64,000 bases of DNA from Entophlyctis helioformis. Lineage: Eukaryota; Chytridiomycota; Chytridiomycetes; Chytridiales; Chytriomycetaceae. Every line of letters begins with the position of its first letter. The first letter of the stretch is position 1. A model generated the notes under the pieces. The model did not search any database, was not told the DNA's origin, and saw only the letters and a list, made by a program, of their open reading frames with translations. The position numbers were made by a program, and so were the translations under genes. Below are positions 10,896 to 21,000 of the stretch, one piece after another. The stretch lies in contig JAHLKH010000094.1 of NCBI GenBank assembly GCA_025526915.1, positions 1 through 64,000 on the forward strand, given 5' to 3'.

Positions 10896-11047
10896 GTCAG
10901 TAGCCGCATGAACGGCCAGTGGACGATGCGTATCCACGAGCATGCCACTTACAAGGTTGTGAGTGTGAAGTCAATGGGTCAGATGGTCGATGTGGAAATC
11001 ATTCAGTGAAAGGCGGGTCACGTCTGTACCACGTGACTGGACGGCAG
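10896..11047. promoter_or_regulatory. Recurrent TIR/CACGTG module between pICln and PPCDC
   Basis: Begins with GTCAGTAGCCGCATG, a variant of the TIR of the 564-bp element. It goes on with CGAGCATGCCACT and GGAAATCATT, both also present in that element, and ends with paired sites GTCACGT and CACGTGACTGG (11017-11040). On the pICln side a GGTACGGTA 9-mer lies just outside the TIR. Its position between two start codons (32 bp to pICln, about 54 bp to PPCDC) suggests a bidirectional promoter. Function is inferred from position and recurrence. Confidence 0.6.
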
Positions 11048-11093
11048 GCCAATCAGCGGCATATTCTCAGCCTTGCCGAATTGCCCAACGATC

Positions 11094-11955
11094 ATGAGTG
11101 TGAACGTGCTGGTCGGCGTCACTGGCAGTGTGGCAAGCATAAAGCTTCCTCTGCTGGTGAGGCACATCAAGGAGACGTTTGCTGTACGTCGCTCAGGTGC
11201 TTGCGCAACATCTCGACAGCCGAGTGGTGGAGAATAGCAACTCACACATGCGGCCATCGTGTGCAGCCAAGCGTGGAGGTCAAGGTCGTTGCCACCAAGC
11301 CGGCACTCCACTTTTTCAACGCGGATGACCTCGGCCCAGCAACACCCCTGCTGACTGATGACGATGAGTGGGCAATGTGGACAAAAATGTCGGATCCGGT
11401 GCTGCACATTGAGGTATGCCGACTCTGGCCAACAGGCAGCATGCATCCTGGCGTGCATGCAGTGCCAGCTCCACAAGGACGGAAACGGCTGACGCCACAT
11501 TGGACAGCTTCGTAACTGGGCAGACGTGTTTGTGGTTGCACCGCTGGATGCCAACACCATGGCAAAGGCAGCCAATGGCTTATGCGACAACTTGCTGGTA
11601 AGATTGTGGGCTGTCTGGCCCACCTTGCGTTGCAGGATAGCATGCACGCTTGAACTGAACACGCTGTGCATTGAAGACGTGTGTGCTGCGCGCTTGGGAC
11701 CAGTCCAAACCAGTGGTCATATGCCCTGCCATGAACACGCACATGTGGACGCATCCATTGACAGCTCGCCACCTGAGTCTCCTCCAGAACGATCTGGGGT
11801 ACATTGTTGTCGATCCCGTGTCAAAGCTGCTCGCATGTGGCGACTTGGGCATGGGCGGCATGGCAGCACCGGCCGACATTGCACTAGCCGCATCGGTGGC
11901 ATACAAGGCGTTTCGATCAGCATCAGCAACAGCAGCCCCTGACTCAGCGGCATGA
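11094..11955 (+). CDS. PPCDC: Phosphopantothenoylcysteine decarboxylase (PPCDC/CoaC, Hal3-like)
   Basis: Flavoprotein that decarboxylates 4'-phosphopantothenoylcysteine to phosphopantetheine in coenzyme A synthesis. Four phase-0 exons fit exactly: 11094-11183, 11267-11413, 11508-11597 and 11677-11955, giving 201 residues. Family features include the N-terminal nucleotide-binding LVGVTGSVASIKLP, the FMN-region WADVFVVAPLDANTMAKAA with GLCDNLL, and the catalytic-loop motif PAMNTHMW, with the substrate-clamp region ACGDLGMGGMAAP near the end. The length is that of single-domain PPCDC and lacks the acidic tail of yeast Hal3. It is transcribed divergently from pICln. The duplicated segment copy A begins only 70 bp after its stop. 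Confidence 0.93.
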
Positions 11956-12025
11956 CCAGCTTCTTATAGAATGGTAGCAAGCAGTGCCATAATACACGTT
12001 CATGGTCACACATCGCGATCGTCGT

Positions 12026-12040
12026 GCAGATGGCCGACAT
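12026..12040 (-). pseudogene. UBC9 5' fragment carried by duplication copy A
   Basis: The minus strand reads ATG TCG GCC ATC TGC (MSAIC), exactly the first five codons of UBC9 at 37226, and then diverges at the edge of the duplicated segment. The UBC9 upstream sequence is present as well. In the new place this start opens a 107-codon frame (12040 to 11717) that runs antisense through the 3' end of PPCDC and resembles nothing I recognise. Confidence 0.85.
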
Positions 12041-12603
12041 TCAAAGTGTTGCCTTGCCCGGTGTGGGGGAAACCGGTTGCCGATGAGATATGGGCCAAGA
12101 CGGCTGCCTGTCTGTCTGGCAGTCTGTCCAGTGGAGCAGCAGCAGCGTGGACAGGACATGCTGGACTCTGCAGGCTCTCTTGGATCTGCCTGCTGGCCAC
12201 GGCTGGCATCCAGCGGGCTGGTGCGACCGGCACAGGCACCTTGCAGAGCGAACGGAGATGCCCGCACTGAGCAGCCGCGTCTGGCATGCACACAGCTTGG
12301 TGGGTTGCTCGCAGACACTGGTCCCAAGCGGCATGCACACACACACACACATACACACATACTGGCTGCCTCCATTGAGCGCGACGAGACCGCCGTGGAA
12401 TCAGCTGGATCCCTCGATGCAGCCACTCCTTCGGCCGCACGACGGCCGTGCATTGTTCCCTCGGCTGCACGCTGACGCCGCGTCTGTGGAGCATTCTTCC
12501 GGGCATTGTTCCAGCGGCTCGTGTGCGGCCGCAGCGCAGCCTGGTTAAATATCGTGCATCTCTGCCTGACTGTCTCGGTCAAGTCAATCGTCCATCAACC
12601 AAC

Positions 12604-13079
12604 ATGTGAGTGTCGCTCGCTGCCTTGCTGGCTCGAGACTCGAGTGCCAGCAGGCTCGTGGCGTTGCTCACCATCCGACACTCACACACACACACAGGTG
12701 CAGAAAGGTCAACTGTAGCAAGTGCGGCAAGCCCACGTGGGCAGGCTGGTAAGGCCGTTGTCGCTGATGCAGCGAGACAGACGGGCAGCGTCGCCAACTG
12801 ACCTTGCTGTGCCTCGTGGCCTGTGTCTCGTGTCTCATGGCCCGTGTCTCGTGTCTCGCGGCTCGATCCACAGCGGCCAACACATCGAGTCGGCGCTCGC
12901 TGACGTCCCCAAGGACCAGCGCTGCACTTGCCCTCGCGACGGCGGCAGGTGAGCATCTCGCTGTCTGTCTGTCTCTCTGCGTGTCTCTGTCTGTCTCTCT
13001 GCGTGTCTCTCGATCCACTGCCCACGGCCCATTCTTGCAACTCACACAAGCTGACACCAGTGGATGCTCTGTCATGTAA
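12604..13079 (+). CDS. Small conserved fungal Cys-rich protein, copy A (start codon split by intron)
   Basis: Four exons fit with exact phases: AT (12604-12605), 12698-12748, 12874-12948 and 13061-13079, encoding 48 residues. The protein begins MCRKVNCSKCGKPTWAGCG and continues with HIESALADVPKDQRCTC. This resembles a family of tiny fungal proteins that share CxxCGKxTWxGCGxH and a later CxC; their function is not known to me. The four Cys plus His could bind zinc. Intron 1 falls inside the start codon, AT|G. The introns carry CA and CTGTCT microsatellites. An almost identical copy lies at 37795-38269. Upstream is the duplicated UBC9 bidirectional promoter. Confidence 0.8.
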
Positions 13080-13294
13080 TGCCATGCAATGCCATGCAAT
13101 GCTGCAGCTGATCCAGCAGTCGCCACTCCACCAGTCGCCACTCCACCACAACAGCCTCCACCACACCGAACCCCTCTCACACACACACAATGAATACCGG
13201 CCTGTCCCTTGATTCATTCCAGATGCACACATAGACCCACTGCAGACCCACTACAGACCCATTGCAGATACACACTCTCCAGACACGCCACTGG

Positions 13295-13890
13295 TCACTG
13301 CTTGTTGCCGCACACAAAGAAGCGCACAGTGCTGGCGATCGGCGTGCGGCACAGAGGACACGCCTTGCAGCCGCCCAGCGAGCCTTCGTCGTCTGAATCC
13401 ACGTCGGACGAGTCGGTGGCAGACTCGGCGCCAGACCCGCCAGATCCGTGCGGCCTGGCAGGCACCAGCTTCTCGATGCATGCGCCGCACACGGCAATGT
13501 GGCCACAAGGAACCAGCACGATGCGCACCGGCTGGATGAGACACACGGCACACATGATCGTGTCCAGGAGTGTGGGCACGGCCGCGACAGGCGATGGTGT
13601 CTCACGCTGCATCGTCGTCGTCTTCTCCTGCTGCTGCGGTTGCTGGTTTGTGCCGTGCGGCTCGCTTCTGGCATCCTCGGTGTCCGTCATGTCCTCGGCC
13701 GCAAGTGCCTGCTCGTGGTGCTCGTTGGTGCACAGATCCAGGCTGGCCAGCTCGTCTGCGATCGTGCGAGACGTGCTTGCGCTGCAGTCAGAGCCATCCG
13801 TTGCCAGTGTCGATGAGGCTGCAGAGAGCAACGGCGATCCCGTGTCGTCAGGGGGCTGGCCGTGAGACGCTTGGACTGCCGTGCCAGGCG
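13295..13890 (-). pseudogene. RING-finger protein, copy A, 5'-truncated
   Basis: The C-terminal half of a C3HC4 RING protein: MCAVCLIQPVRIVLVPCGH, AVCGACIEKL, an acidic Ser/Asp linker, then CKACPLCRTPIASTVRFF, ending in FVCGNKQ. RING domains of this MULAN/IAP-like type usually give E3 ubiquitin ligase activity. The frame is open up to the duplication edge at 13890, where homology to copy B (38501-39688) stops. No ATG-led N-terminal exon is evident beyond the edge; the first inner ATG, at MTDTEDARSEPHG, could still make a short protein with the full RING. It may therefore be a truncated paralogue and not a dead gene. The next gene, an MFS transporter, starts 126 bp away on the other strand. 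Confidence 0.65.
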
Positions 13891-14015
13891 TCGGTGACCG
13901 ACAACGCCCCCTGCGCAACCAACCTTCGGAAGCATCTCCGCTCCGTGTGGCTCAGCTAAAATTCGTTCCGTCATCAATTACTCCCCCCTCGCAACAACTT
14001 GCCCAACACTGCAGC

Positions 14016-16258
14016 ATGTCCAGGAAGCCGCCCACACCGTTGCCCTTCTTCAGGGTCGTCGTAGTCTCTGTCGGCATGTTCTGTAACTCGTAAGCCTCGC
14101 CTGATGCCCTTGTTGATGCTCTCGTGGACGTCGCTTGGACGCTCTGCTCTGCTCGGCAAGCAGGCCGACGTTTTGAGAACCGGACTGACGATGGCTTCTG
14201 CACCATGTGCCATGGGCCAGGTTCATTGCAACGGTGCTGTTACCCTTCCTGACCTTTATGGTGTCCGACTTTCAGATCGCCGACAGGCCAGAGGACATTG
14301 GGCGTTACAGCGGGTAGGTGCTGCCTGCCGCCACCCCTTGCCAGTCATCCCTTGCCAGCCACCCCTTGCCTTCGAAGGCTCATCTTTGCAAATTGTGGCT
14401 CATCAACCCATGCAGATATCTGGTCTCGTCGTTCATGGTCGGGCAGCTCCTCTCCTCCTATCTTTGGGGCCTGGCCTCTGATTGCTACGGCCGCAAGTTC
14501 ATCATCGTGTTCGGACTGTTCTCGACCGGCGTCTCGTTCCTCATGTTTGGCTTCTCGACGTCGTACTCCATGGCCATCACACTCCGCTTCATCAGCGGCA
14601 TCTTGAACGGTGTCATTGGAGTGACCAAGACGTACCTGAGGTGCGCCGCAGACCTCTTGTTGTGCGATGCATACGCATAGTCTGCTGGATCTGTAGCGAT
14701 GCTGACAACACATTTCGCATGCAGCGAGCTTACGGACGAGTCCAACCAGGCTCAAGGGTTTGCGATCCTGGGCGTCAATCGTGCTGTGGGCATGATCATC
14801 GGCCCCATGGTTGGTACGTGCCAAGGAGCTGCCTGATGATTGCAATAGTGCGCACACTGACCATCCGTCACTTGCCAGGTGGCTTCCTGTGCATGCCTGC
14901 AGACAAGTACCCTTGGCTGTTTCCCAAGGGCAGCTTATTTGACATGTATGTCTCGCTGGACATTTGCCAGCACGTTGGGAGTGCTGACAGTCTGTGTGCA
15001 ATATGACCGCTATAGCTACCCCTATGCTCTTCCATGCATCGTGGGATTCATGGTTGCGATGTTTGGTGCCGTATCTGGGTGGATTGTGCTCGAGGAAACG
15101 CGCACGTCGAGCAGCAGCTCTCAGTCATGCGAATCGATGCGTGTTCACGAGATATCCAACAGCAGCAGCAGCAGCAGCAACGAACAGACACCTCTGTTGG
15201 GAAGCCGACAGGAACCATGCACCGTTCCTTCGTGCGCAAGTGCAGGCGAGCTGCCGGCGGCCAAGCCCCGCCCGTCCTTGCTACAGACGCTGTCTGACAA
15301 GCAAGTTGCACTGCCGCTTCTTCTCTTTATGCTCGTGAGCGCAACCTATATCCAGTTTGACGAGTTGTTTGCTCTTTGGTCCCGCCTACCCATCGACGAG
15401 GGCGGTCTCAACTTCACGTCGACGGAGCAGGGGATCGCCTTCACCATTGCAGGCATATGTCTGCTCGTTTACCAGCTCTTTTGTTTTGCCCCGATCGAGC
15501 GTGCTCTTGGCTGTCTTGGCGCTTTCCGCGTTGGTCTCCTGATCTCCATCCCCTCGTTCTTCCTGCTGCCCATGGCTGCGTTTGTTCGCTTGGAAGACGA
15601 CAGCGACGCTCCAGACGGCATGGACGGTATTGACCAGGATGGCACACCGGTCCACGCGAAGCGATTCCAGCTGTTCATGTGGGCATGCGTCGGCCTTGCG
15701 CAACTTTTGCGGACAGTCGGTGGCCTGCAGGCATTCACAAGCACGTTCATCATGATCAGCAACTCTGTGCTGTCCAACTCCCGCGGTTCTTTGAACGGCA
15801 TCGGCCAAACACTTGGTGCACTCGGCAGGTATGCCATCCAAACTCTTCTTGCCGTTTGTAGAAGCGCTGCTGACATTGTGACTCTTTATAGAACAATCGG
15901 CCCAATCTGTTGCGGCACTCTCTTCTCGTGGTCGCTGCAAAACAACCTTGGGCCGCCGCTCGACTACCACTTTACTTTTATCGTACTGGCCGTGCTTGTG
16001 CTTGCTACGTGGTGCATCAGTTTACTCGTGGATGACTCCATCAACAGCCGCAAGAGCGAAACAGACGACTTTTGTGACAGCAGCTTGGGGGTCTCGCAGC
16101 CGACCCATCAGGATGCGACTGAAAATTGCCCACACGACAGCCGTCTGTCCACTGTGATTGTGGGATCGCAGCAGGACGTGCAAGACGTGCAAGACGAAGG
16201 ATTCTCTGAATGGGAGGATGAGGAGGCGCAGCAACCCAGAAAGCCTGCCCAACATTAA
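14016..16258 (+). CDS. Major facilitator superfamily transporter, ZIFL/Tet-like DHA1 family
   Basis: Twelve-helix membrane transporter of about 540 residues. All seven exons keep phase: 14016-14089, 14221-14313, 14416-14640, 14725-14813, 14879-14945, 15016-15828 and 15892-16258. Helix 1 is RVVVVSVGMFCNSFIATVL. The MFS signature between helices 2 and 3 is visible as GLASDCYGRKFIIVFGL, followed by LRFISGILNGVIGVTKTYL and NRAVGMIIGPMVGG. A long Ser/Gln-rich cytosolic loop (about 15100-15270) separates the two halves. The second half contains SNSRGSLNGIGQTLGALGRTIGP, typical of the zinc-induced-facilitator-like group. The C-terminus is acidic and hydrophilic. The substrate is unknown; relatives export organic anions, zinc chelators or drugs. 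The ORF also stays open through the last intron. Confidence 0.88.
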
Positions 16259-16302
16259 CTTACAGCCAATGAACCAGGCGATCATCATGTATTCATGTCT
16301 TC

Positions 16303-17925
16303 TCATTCAGACTCGCTGCTTGGAATGCCGTCAGCTGCGATATCATCCGTCAAGTTGGATGAGATTATCGCAATATTGTCCCGATGGATGACAAAGTCCG
16401 AGTCCATGTAGCCAAGCAGATCTGCAATGGCTGAGCTCTTTGCGCCACGGATGCGCTGAATCTCGGCCGAGTTGTAGTTGACCATGCCGTGGGCAACCAC
16501 TACGGCACGCGCCGTCGAGCCACCTCTCGGCTGGGGCTCGGCAACACGAGTCATAATTCGCACAGCCTGCTGGGCATTGAATGTGCCTTCGATGCCCGTG
16601 ATGCCTGCGGCAAAGAGAGAGCTCTTTTGCTTGGCAATGGCACGGACTGCACCGGCGTCAATGTAGATGTCGCCGGCCGGAGCAAGGCCGTGACGAATCC
16701 ACCACTTGCGATCCACCATGCGGTCTGTCTGAGGAAGAAAATGCGTGCCGATCGTGGGTTCAAAGGGGAGGGCGGGGTTCTCTGCAGCGGCGTCTCTGTG
16801 CGCCTGAATCTCGCCAATAATGTCCAGAATTAGGTTCGGCTTGGAGCCGATGCTGATGACCATGGCGCATCCTCGTGCTGTGGCCAGCTCGGCCGCAATC
16901 AGCTTGGTGACCATGCCGCCTGTGCCAAGCGACGAGCCTGGCGAAGAGACTGTGACTGTTGGATACAAAGTTTCGGCCTGCCGTCAGCTAACCAAAGTGC
17001 AACGATGCATGCAGGCTGATGGACAGACCTTGCTCGCGCAGTCGTCGAATGTCTCTGACGACACGGACGGCTGTTGCGTTGGGATTGACGCGCGGATTGT
17101 CCGTGTACAACGCATCAACGTCTGTAAGCAGAAACAGGTAGTCTGCGTTCACCATGCCCGCAGCGATTGCCGATAGGGAGTCGTTGTCACCAAAGCGGAT
17201 CTCTGCGTTGGAGACCGAGTCGTTTTCGTTGATGATGGGCACCACGTTAAACTGAATGAGCTCGCGCAGGGTATTGCAGGCATTGAGATACTGCGAGCGC
17301 TGTTGAGCCGCAAAGGCATGTTAGGTTTACACAAGGATGGAAAGCAGGAGCTTGCATCGCCTGAATGTCTGCGAGCACCGACCTCGGCCAGGTTGTCTCT
17401 TGTCAGCAGAATCTGCGCAATCGGCACTTCGTATTGCGAGAATAACGTATCGTAGAGTGCCATCAGGCGGCCCTGGCCGACGGCAGCAACAGCCTGCGCA
17501 AGGGTAGCATGCGACAGAGTCGTCAGTGTGTGCATGCTCCAAGCGATCTGGCGGCATCCTGCCACGATCACAACCGATCCAGCGTTGCGAACCTGCACTT
17601 GCGACAGATGCTTTGGGCGCTTGGACAGCGCCAGCCTGCGCAGACCGACACCAACAGCACCGCTAGAGACAAGCAGCACGTTGTGGCCGAGCGAGCGCAG
17701 CTTGACGACCGTTTCAACCAGCAGGGACAGGCTCGCCAGCTTGGGCATGAATGTGCGCTCGTCGCAAATGGACGATGTGCCAAGCTTGATGACGAGTGTC
17801 AAGCCACGCTGGCCTGGTCCTCCAGACGGCGACGTGGCCGTCGGTGTCGCTGGCACATGCGTTTGAGCTGGGCCGGCAGCAGCTCCTGCGGCAGCGGCAT
17901 GACCTGACGCCGCTTGATGGCTCAT
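16303..17925 (-). CDS. PRO1: Glutamate 5-kinase with C-terminal PUA domain
   Basis: Phosphorylates glutamate in the first step of proline synthesis. Exon 1 (17925-17593) carries the amino-acid-kinase start [16 protein letters not shown] and [16 protein letters not shown]; exon 2 (17493-17383) has [18 protein letters not shown]; exon 3 begins at 17299 with [20 protein letters not shown] and contains [15 protein letters not shown] and [13 protein letters not shown]. The last exon (from about 16980) holds [20 protein letters not shown] and a PUA-type segment, [20 protein letters not shown]. Length and order match fungal glutamate 5-kinases with PUA. The N-terminal 40 residues are Ala/Pro-rich. 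The third intron (about 16980-17030) has clear ends but does not keep phase, so one base may be missing. It converges on the MFS gene with 44 bp between stops. Confidence 0.92.
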
Positions 17926-18050
17926 TCACGGCAATGTTTTCGTTTGCTTGGGTAACGTTTCAATAGCCGTGCGGCCATGAACACATATTTGCACATATAT
18001 AAACGGGCGGAATATGATATACATTGAAGTCAGGTCACAAGAATCAGCAA

Positions 18051-21000
18051 TCAATCCTTGGGCTCGTCATTCTGTATCTCGACAATGGCGCTATGATGGT
18101 GTTGTACAGAAGGATCACTTGATGCAGAGGGGCCGTGGTAGCGATGAACAATGGGAGGTATGGATGCAGGAGAGGCCGTTGCTGCGTGAAGCGGCTGTTG
18201 CGCTGCTGTTGGGAGTGGTGGAAGGGCGTGCTTGTGCGCGGCTGGCAGTGCATCTGGGCCGTGTCGATGCTGGGTGGGTGCCGAATCTGGAGCATGAACA
18301 GTCTGGCGCGTGCCCATTTCGTCCTCGTCTCTGGCTTGCAACCACGGCGGTTCTTTCCCGTTGCTACTGCTGCTAGTGCTATTTCTGCTGCTGCTGGTGC
18401 CTGCCTCATCGCGATCGGCATGGGCTTGGTTGCTGCCTCGGACATCTGTCTCGCCTGCGTATGTCTCTTGCTCATGTTTCCTGCCATTGCTGCTGTGGTT
18501 TGGACTGCTGCGGCGATCTGGATTGCTGCGATTGATGATGCTGCTGCTTGTTGAAGCCTCGCCGTCGATTGCAACAATGTATGCAGCCATGGGAGCTGTG
18601 CCATGGTACGAATCACGCATGGCGCGAGATGCTCGCCGGTCGCTCTGATCTTCTGGCGGCTCCTCGTCCTCCAGTATCACCTCCTCATCGTCCTCGTACA
18701 TTGAAAACGGCTCGTTGCGTCCTTCCTCAATGTCGCCGAGTGAGAATTGCCGCGAGACAGACCGCGTCACAAGACTCGTCACCGTGGCAATCATGCTGCT
18801 TCGACGTCGTGGGCCACCAGGACTCTGCGGCCCGATCATCTGGCCCGTATCCGTGTCATGTAGATCAACCAGGGTGACGCCTTGGTAGCGCGATTTGGAG
18901 AAAAGGTGCGCCAGCTGTTTCGCTGCTCCGAGTGTGTTGGGATGGTGCGGCCCGAGCAGCTTCTCGTACATCTTTTTAGACTTTAGCAAGATTGGGATAG
19001 CGTCCGCGAACAGATCCAGATGAAGCGCATGCGGGATCTCCGTGTTGAGTCGCTGCTCAATCGACATGACCACTTTGCGGATCGGCTCGTTGCGGATCTT
19101 GCGCTTTTCAGCAGCTCGCGCACGCCATTTGAAGATGGCAATGACCGTCTTGAGCGTGGATTTCTCTGAAAAGGGCGGGCAACACTGGTTAGTTTTATGC
19201 GAATGCCAATTCAGTTGGACCGACTCTCTTGCATAGCGCTGTTTGCTTACCAACACGATTCTTTGAGCAAACAAACCGAGTGCAATCGGCCGCCGAGGGA
19301 ACCCCCCGTCAAAGTGCACAGTGCGGTTCGGTCAGCCAAGCTGCCGACAAAATCAGCAAAAGATGCAAGAGCACGTACGATGAGCGCCAAGTCAAGGCCA
19401 AGTTCGCGAAGCCCCTGCAGCACCTCAACCACATTCACAATAGACCGAAACTTGCGCGTCGACTTGTGTCCTGTGCGAGCGACCATTTCGTTCTTGAGAC
19501 GGTCCCACGCACGCATGCATGCTTCTGCCTCCAGGATGCTTGGATCAACATACGATTGCGGCCCCTTGGGCACAGCAATAACAGCGATGCCGCGGGTCTG
19601 CTTAGATTTTCGTCGATCCAGTGATGCGCCAGTTGCTGGAACGCCAGAGCCACGCCGACCCGATGCACCCTCGGGCGAGAGTGCAACCGAGCCACGCCGT
19701 GACTGGTCCATGCTAAGAGATGCTGGGAAGCTTGGTTGACGCGTCTTTGCAAAGCTCTCTCGCTTGGTCACTGCCCTTGAGAGCGCAATGCTGGACCGTC
19801 GCGATCCTGTGGCGACACCAGGGTCTGGCACTGAAATGCTTGGGGTGGTTGTTTGAGACGAATGCGATGACTGCAGCAACTGCTGCTCCTGGTCTACCTG
19901 ATCGTCCACCTGCACCTCCACCTGCACCGCCACCTCACCTGCACTTGAACTGCTGGCAGCATCTGGTTTTCGTCTGTCTGCTGCTGCTGCTGTTGCTGCT
20001 TCTCTGTTTGGGACTGATCAAGTCCTTCTTGCAGGTTCTGTGCCTGCGTTTGCATATCCTCGTCTTCGGTCGTCCGAGATGACATGTTGGGAGTGCTGTC
20101 GTCCAGAGACTGCGAAACCGTCATGCCTGGGATGAGCTGCGCCTTGATGGAGGATCGCTGCATGGACGACTCCATGTCAGAGACTTGGTCGTATGCCTCA
20201 GAGTCTGCCATGTCCTGCGTCGATCGGCCAATGTTGACGCCCAGCAGCGAAGATACAGAGTAGAGACGCCGCGTTTCGACCAGCGGCGACAGCAGCATGA
20301 CCTCTTGCTTGAGCATCTGGTTGATGGCCGAAACGGCTTGGTTCTTGGCGTTATCGACCGTGTTTACATCCAGAAGCTGCCCGCCACGTCCATGCAACGA
20401 GCTTGCGACCGAAGATGCCGAAAGTGACACTGACAGATCTCCTGTACCAGACAGCAATCTGTTGGAGCCATTTCCAGACTGGCGGCGCAGCATGCGGAAC
20501 GACTCGCCCTTGAGAGACGGGCGCTTCTGGAGGCCTATGCTTTCTCGATCGGCACCGCTGCGCGCGCTGTAGAGGTTGCTTGCATTGCTGGCAGTGCTGT
20601 CACGCGGCGCTGGCGATTCCTCGCTTGGTGCATCCAAGTGCACAACAACAGATATGGACGGAGGCTCCTGCGTGATCTGGATAGCATGGTGATTCGACGC
20701 GTTGCCGTGTCCAGAAACAGCAGACGAAGATGGAGCTCCTTGTCCCGGCATTTCCGACGCCATGTTAAAGGCGGTTGCTGGAGGCGGTTGCGGCCGGCCT
20801 TTGGTGTTCTCGATCAACGCTGTGCGATGAGCGAGCTCGCCCCCGATTCCGGCACCGAATGGGCCGACTGACGCTCCATGTCCAGCAGGGAGAACATCGT
20901 CGTGCATTTCGGTTGCAAGGCCAGTGTGCGAGAGCATGAACCCCGAGGTCACCGTTGGTGAGATTGGCGGCCGACCGAGTGCCGAATGCAACGCAGCGGC

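Larger units (their letters stand above)
12025..13890. repeat. Segmental duplication, copy A (derived)
   Basis: About 1,866 bp that align nearly base for base with 37211-39096 in the same orientation. The copies differ by scattered substitutions and small indels, for example in CTGTCT runs and CA repeats. Copy A holds the first codons and promoter of UBC9, a whole small Cys-rich gene, and the 3' part of a RING gene. Both flanking genes are intact only in copy B, so A is probably the insertion and B the source. Its ends abut the 3' side of PPCDC and the promoter of the MFS gene. Confidence 0.93.
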
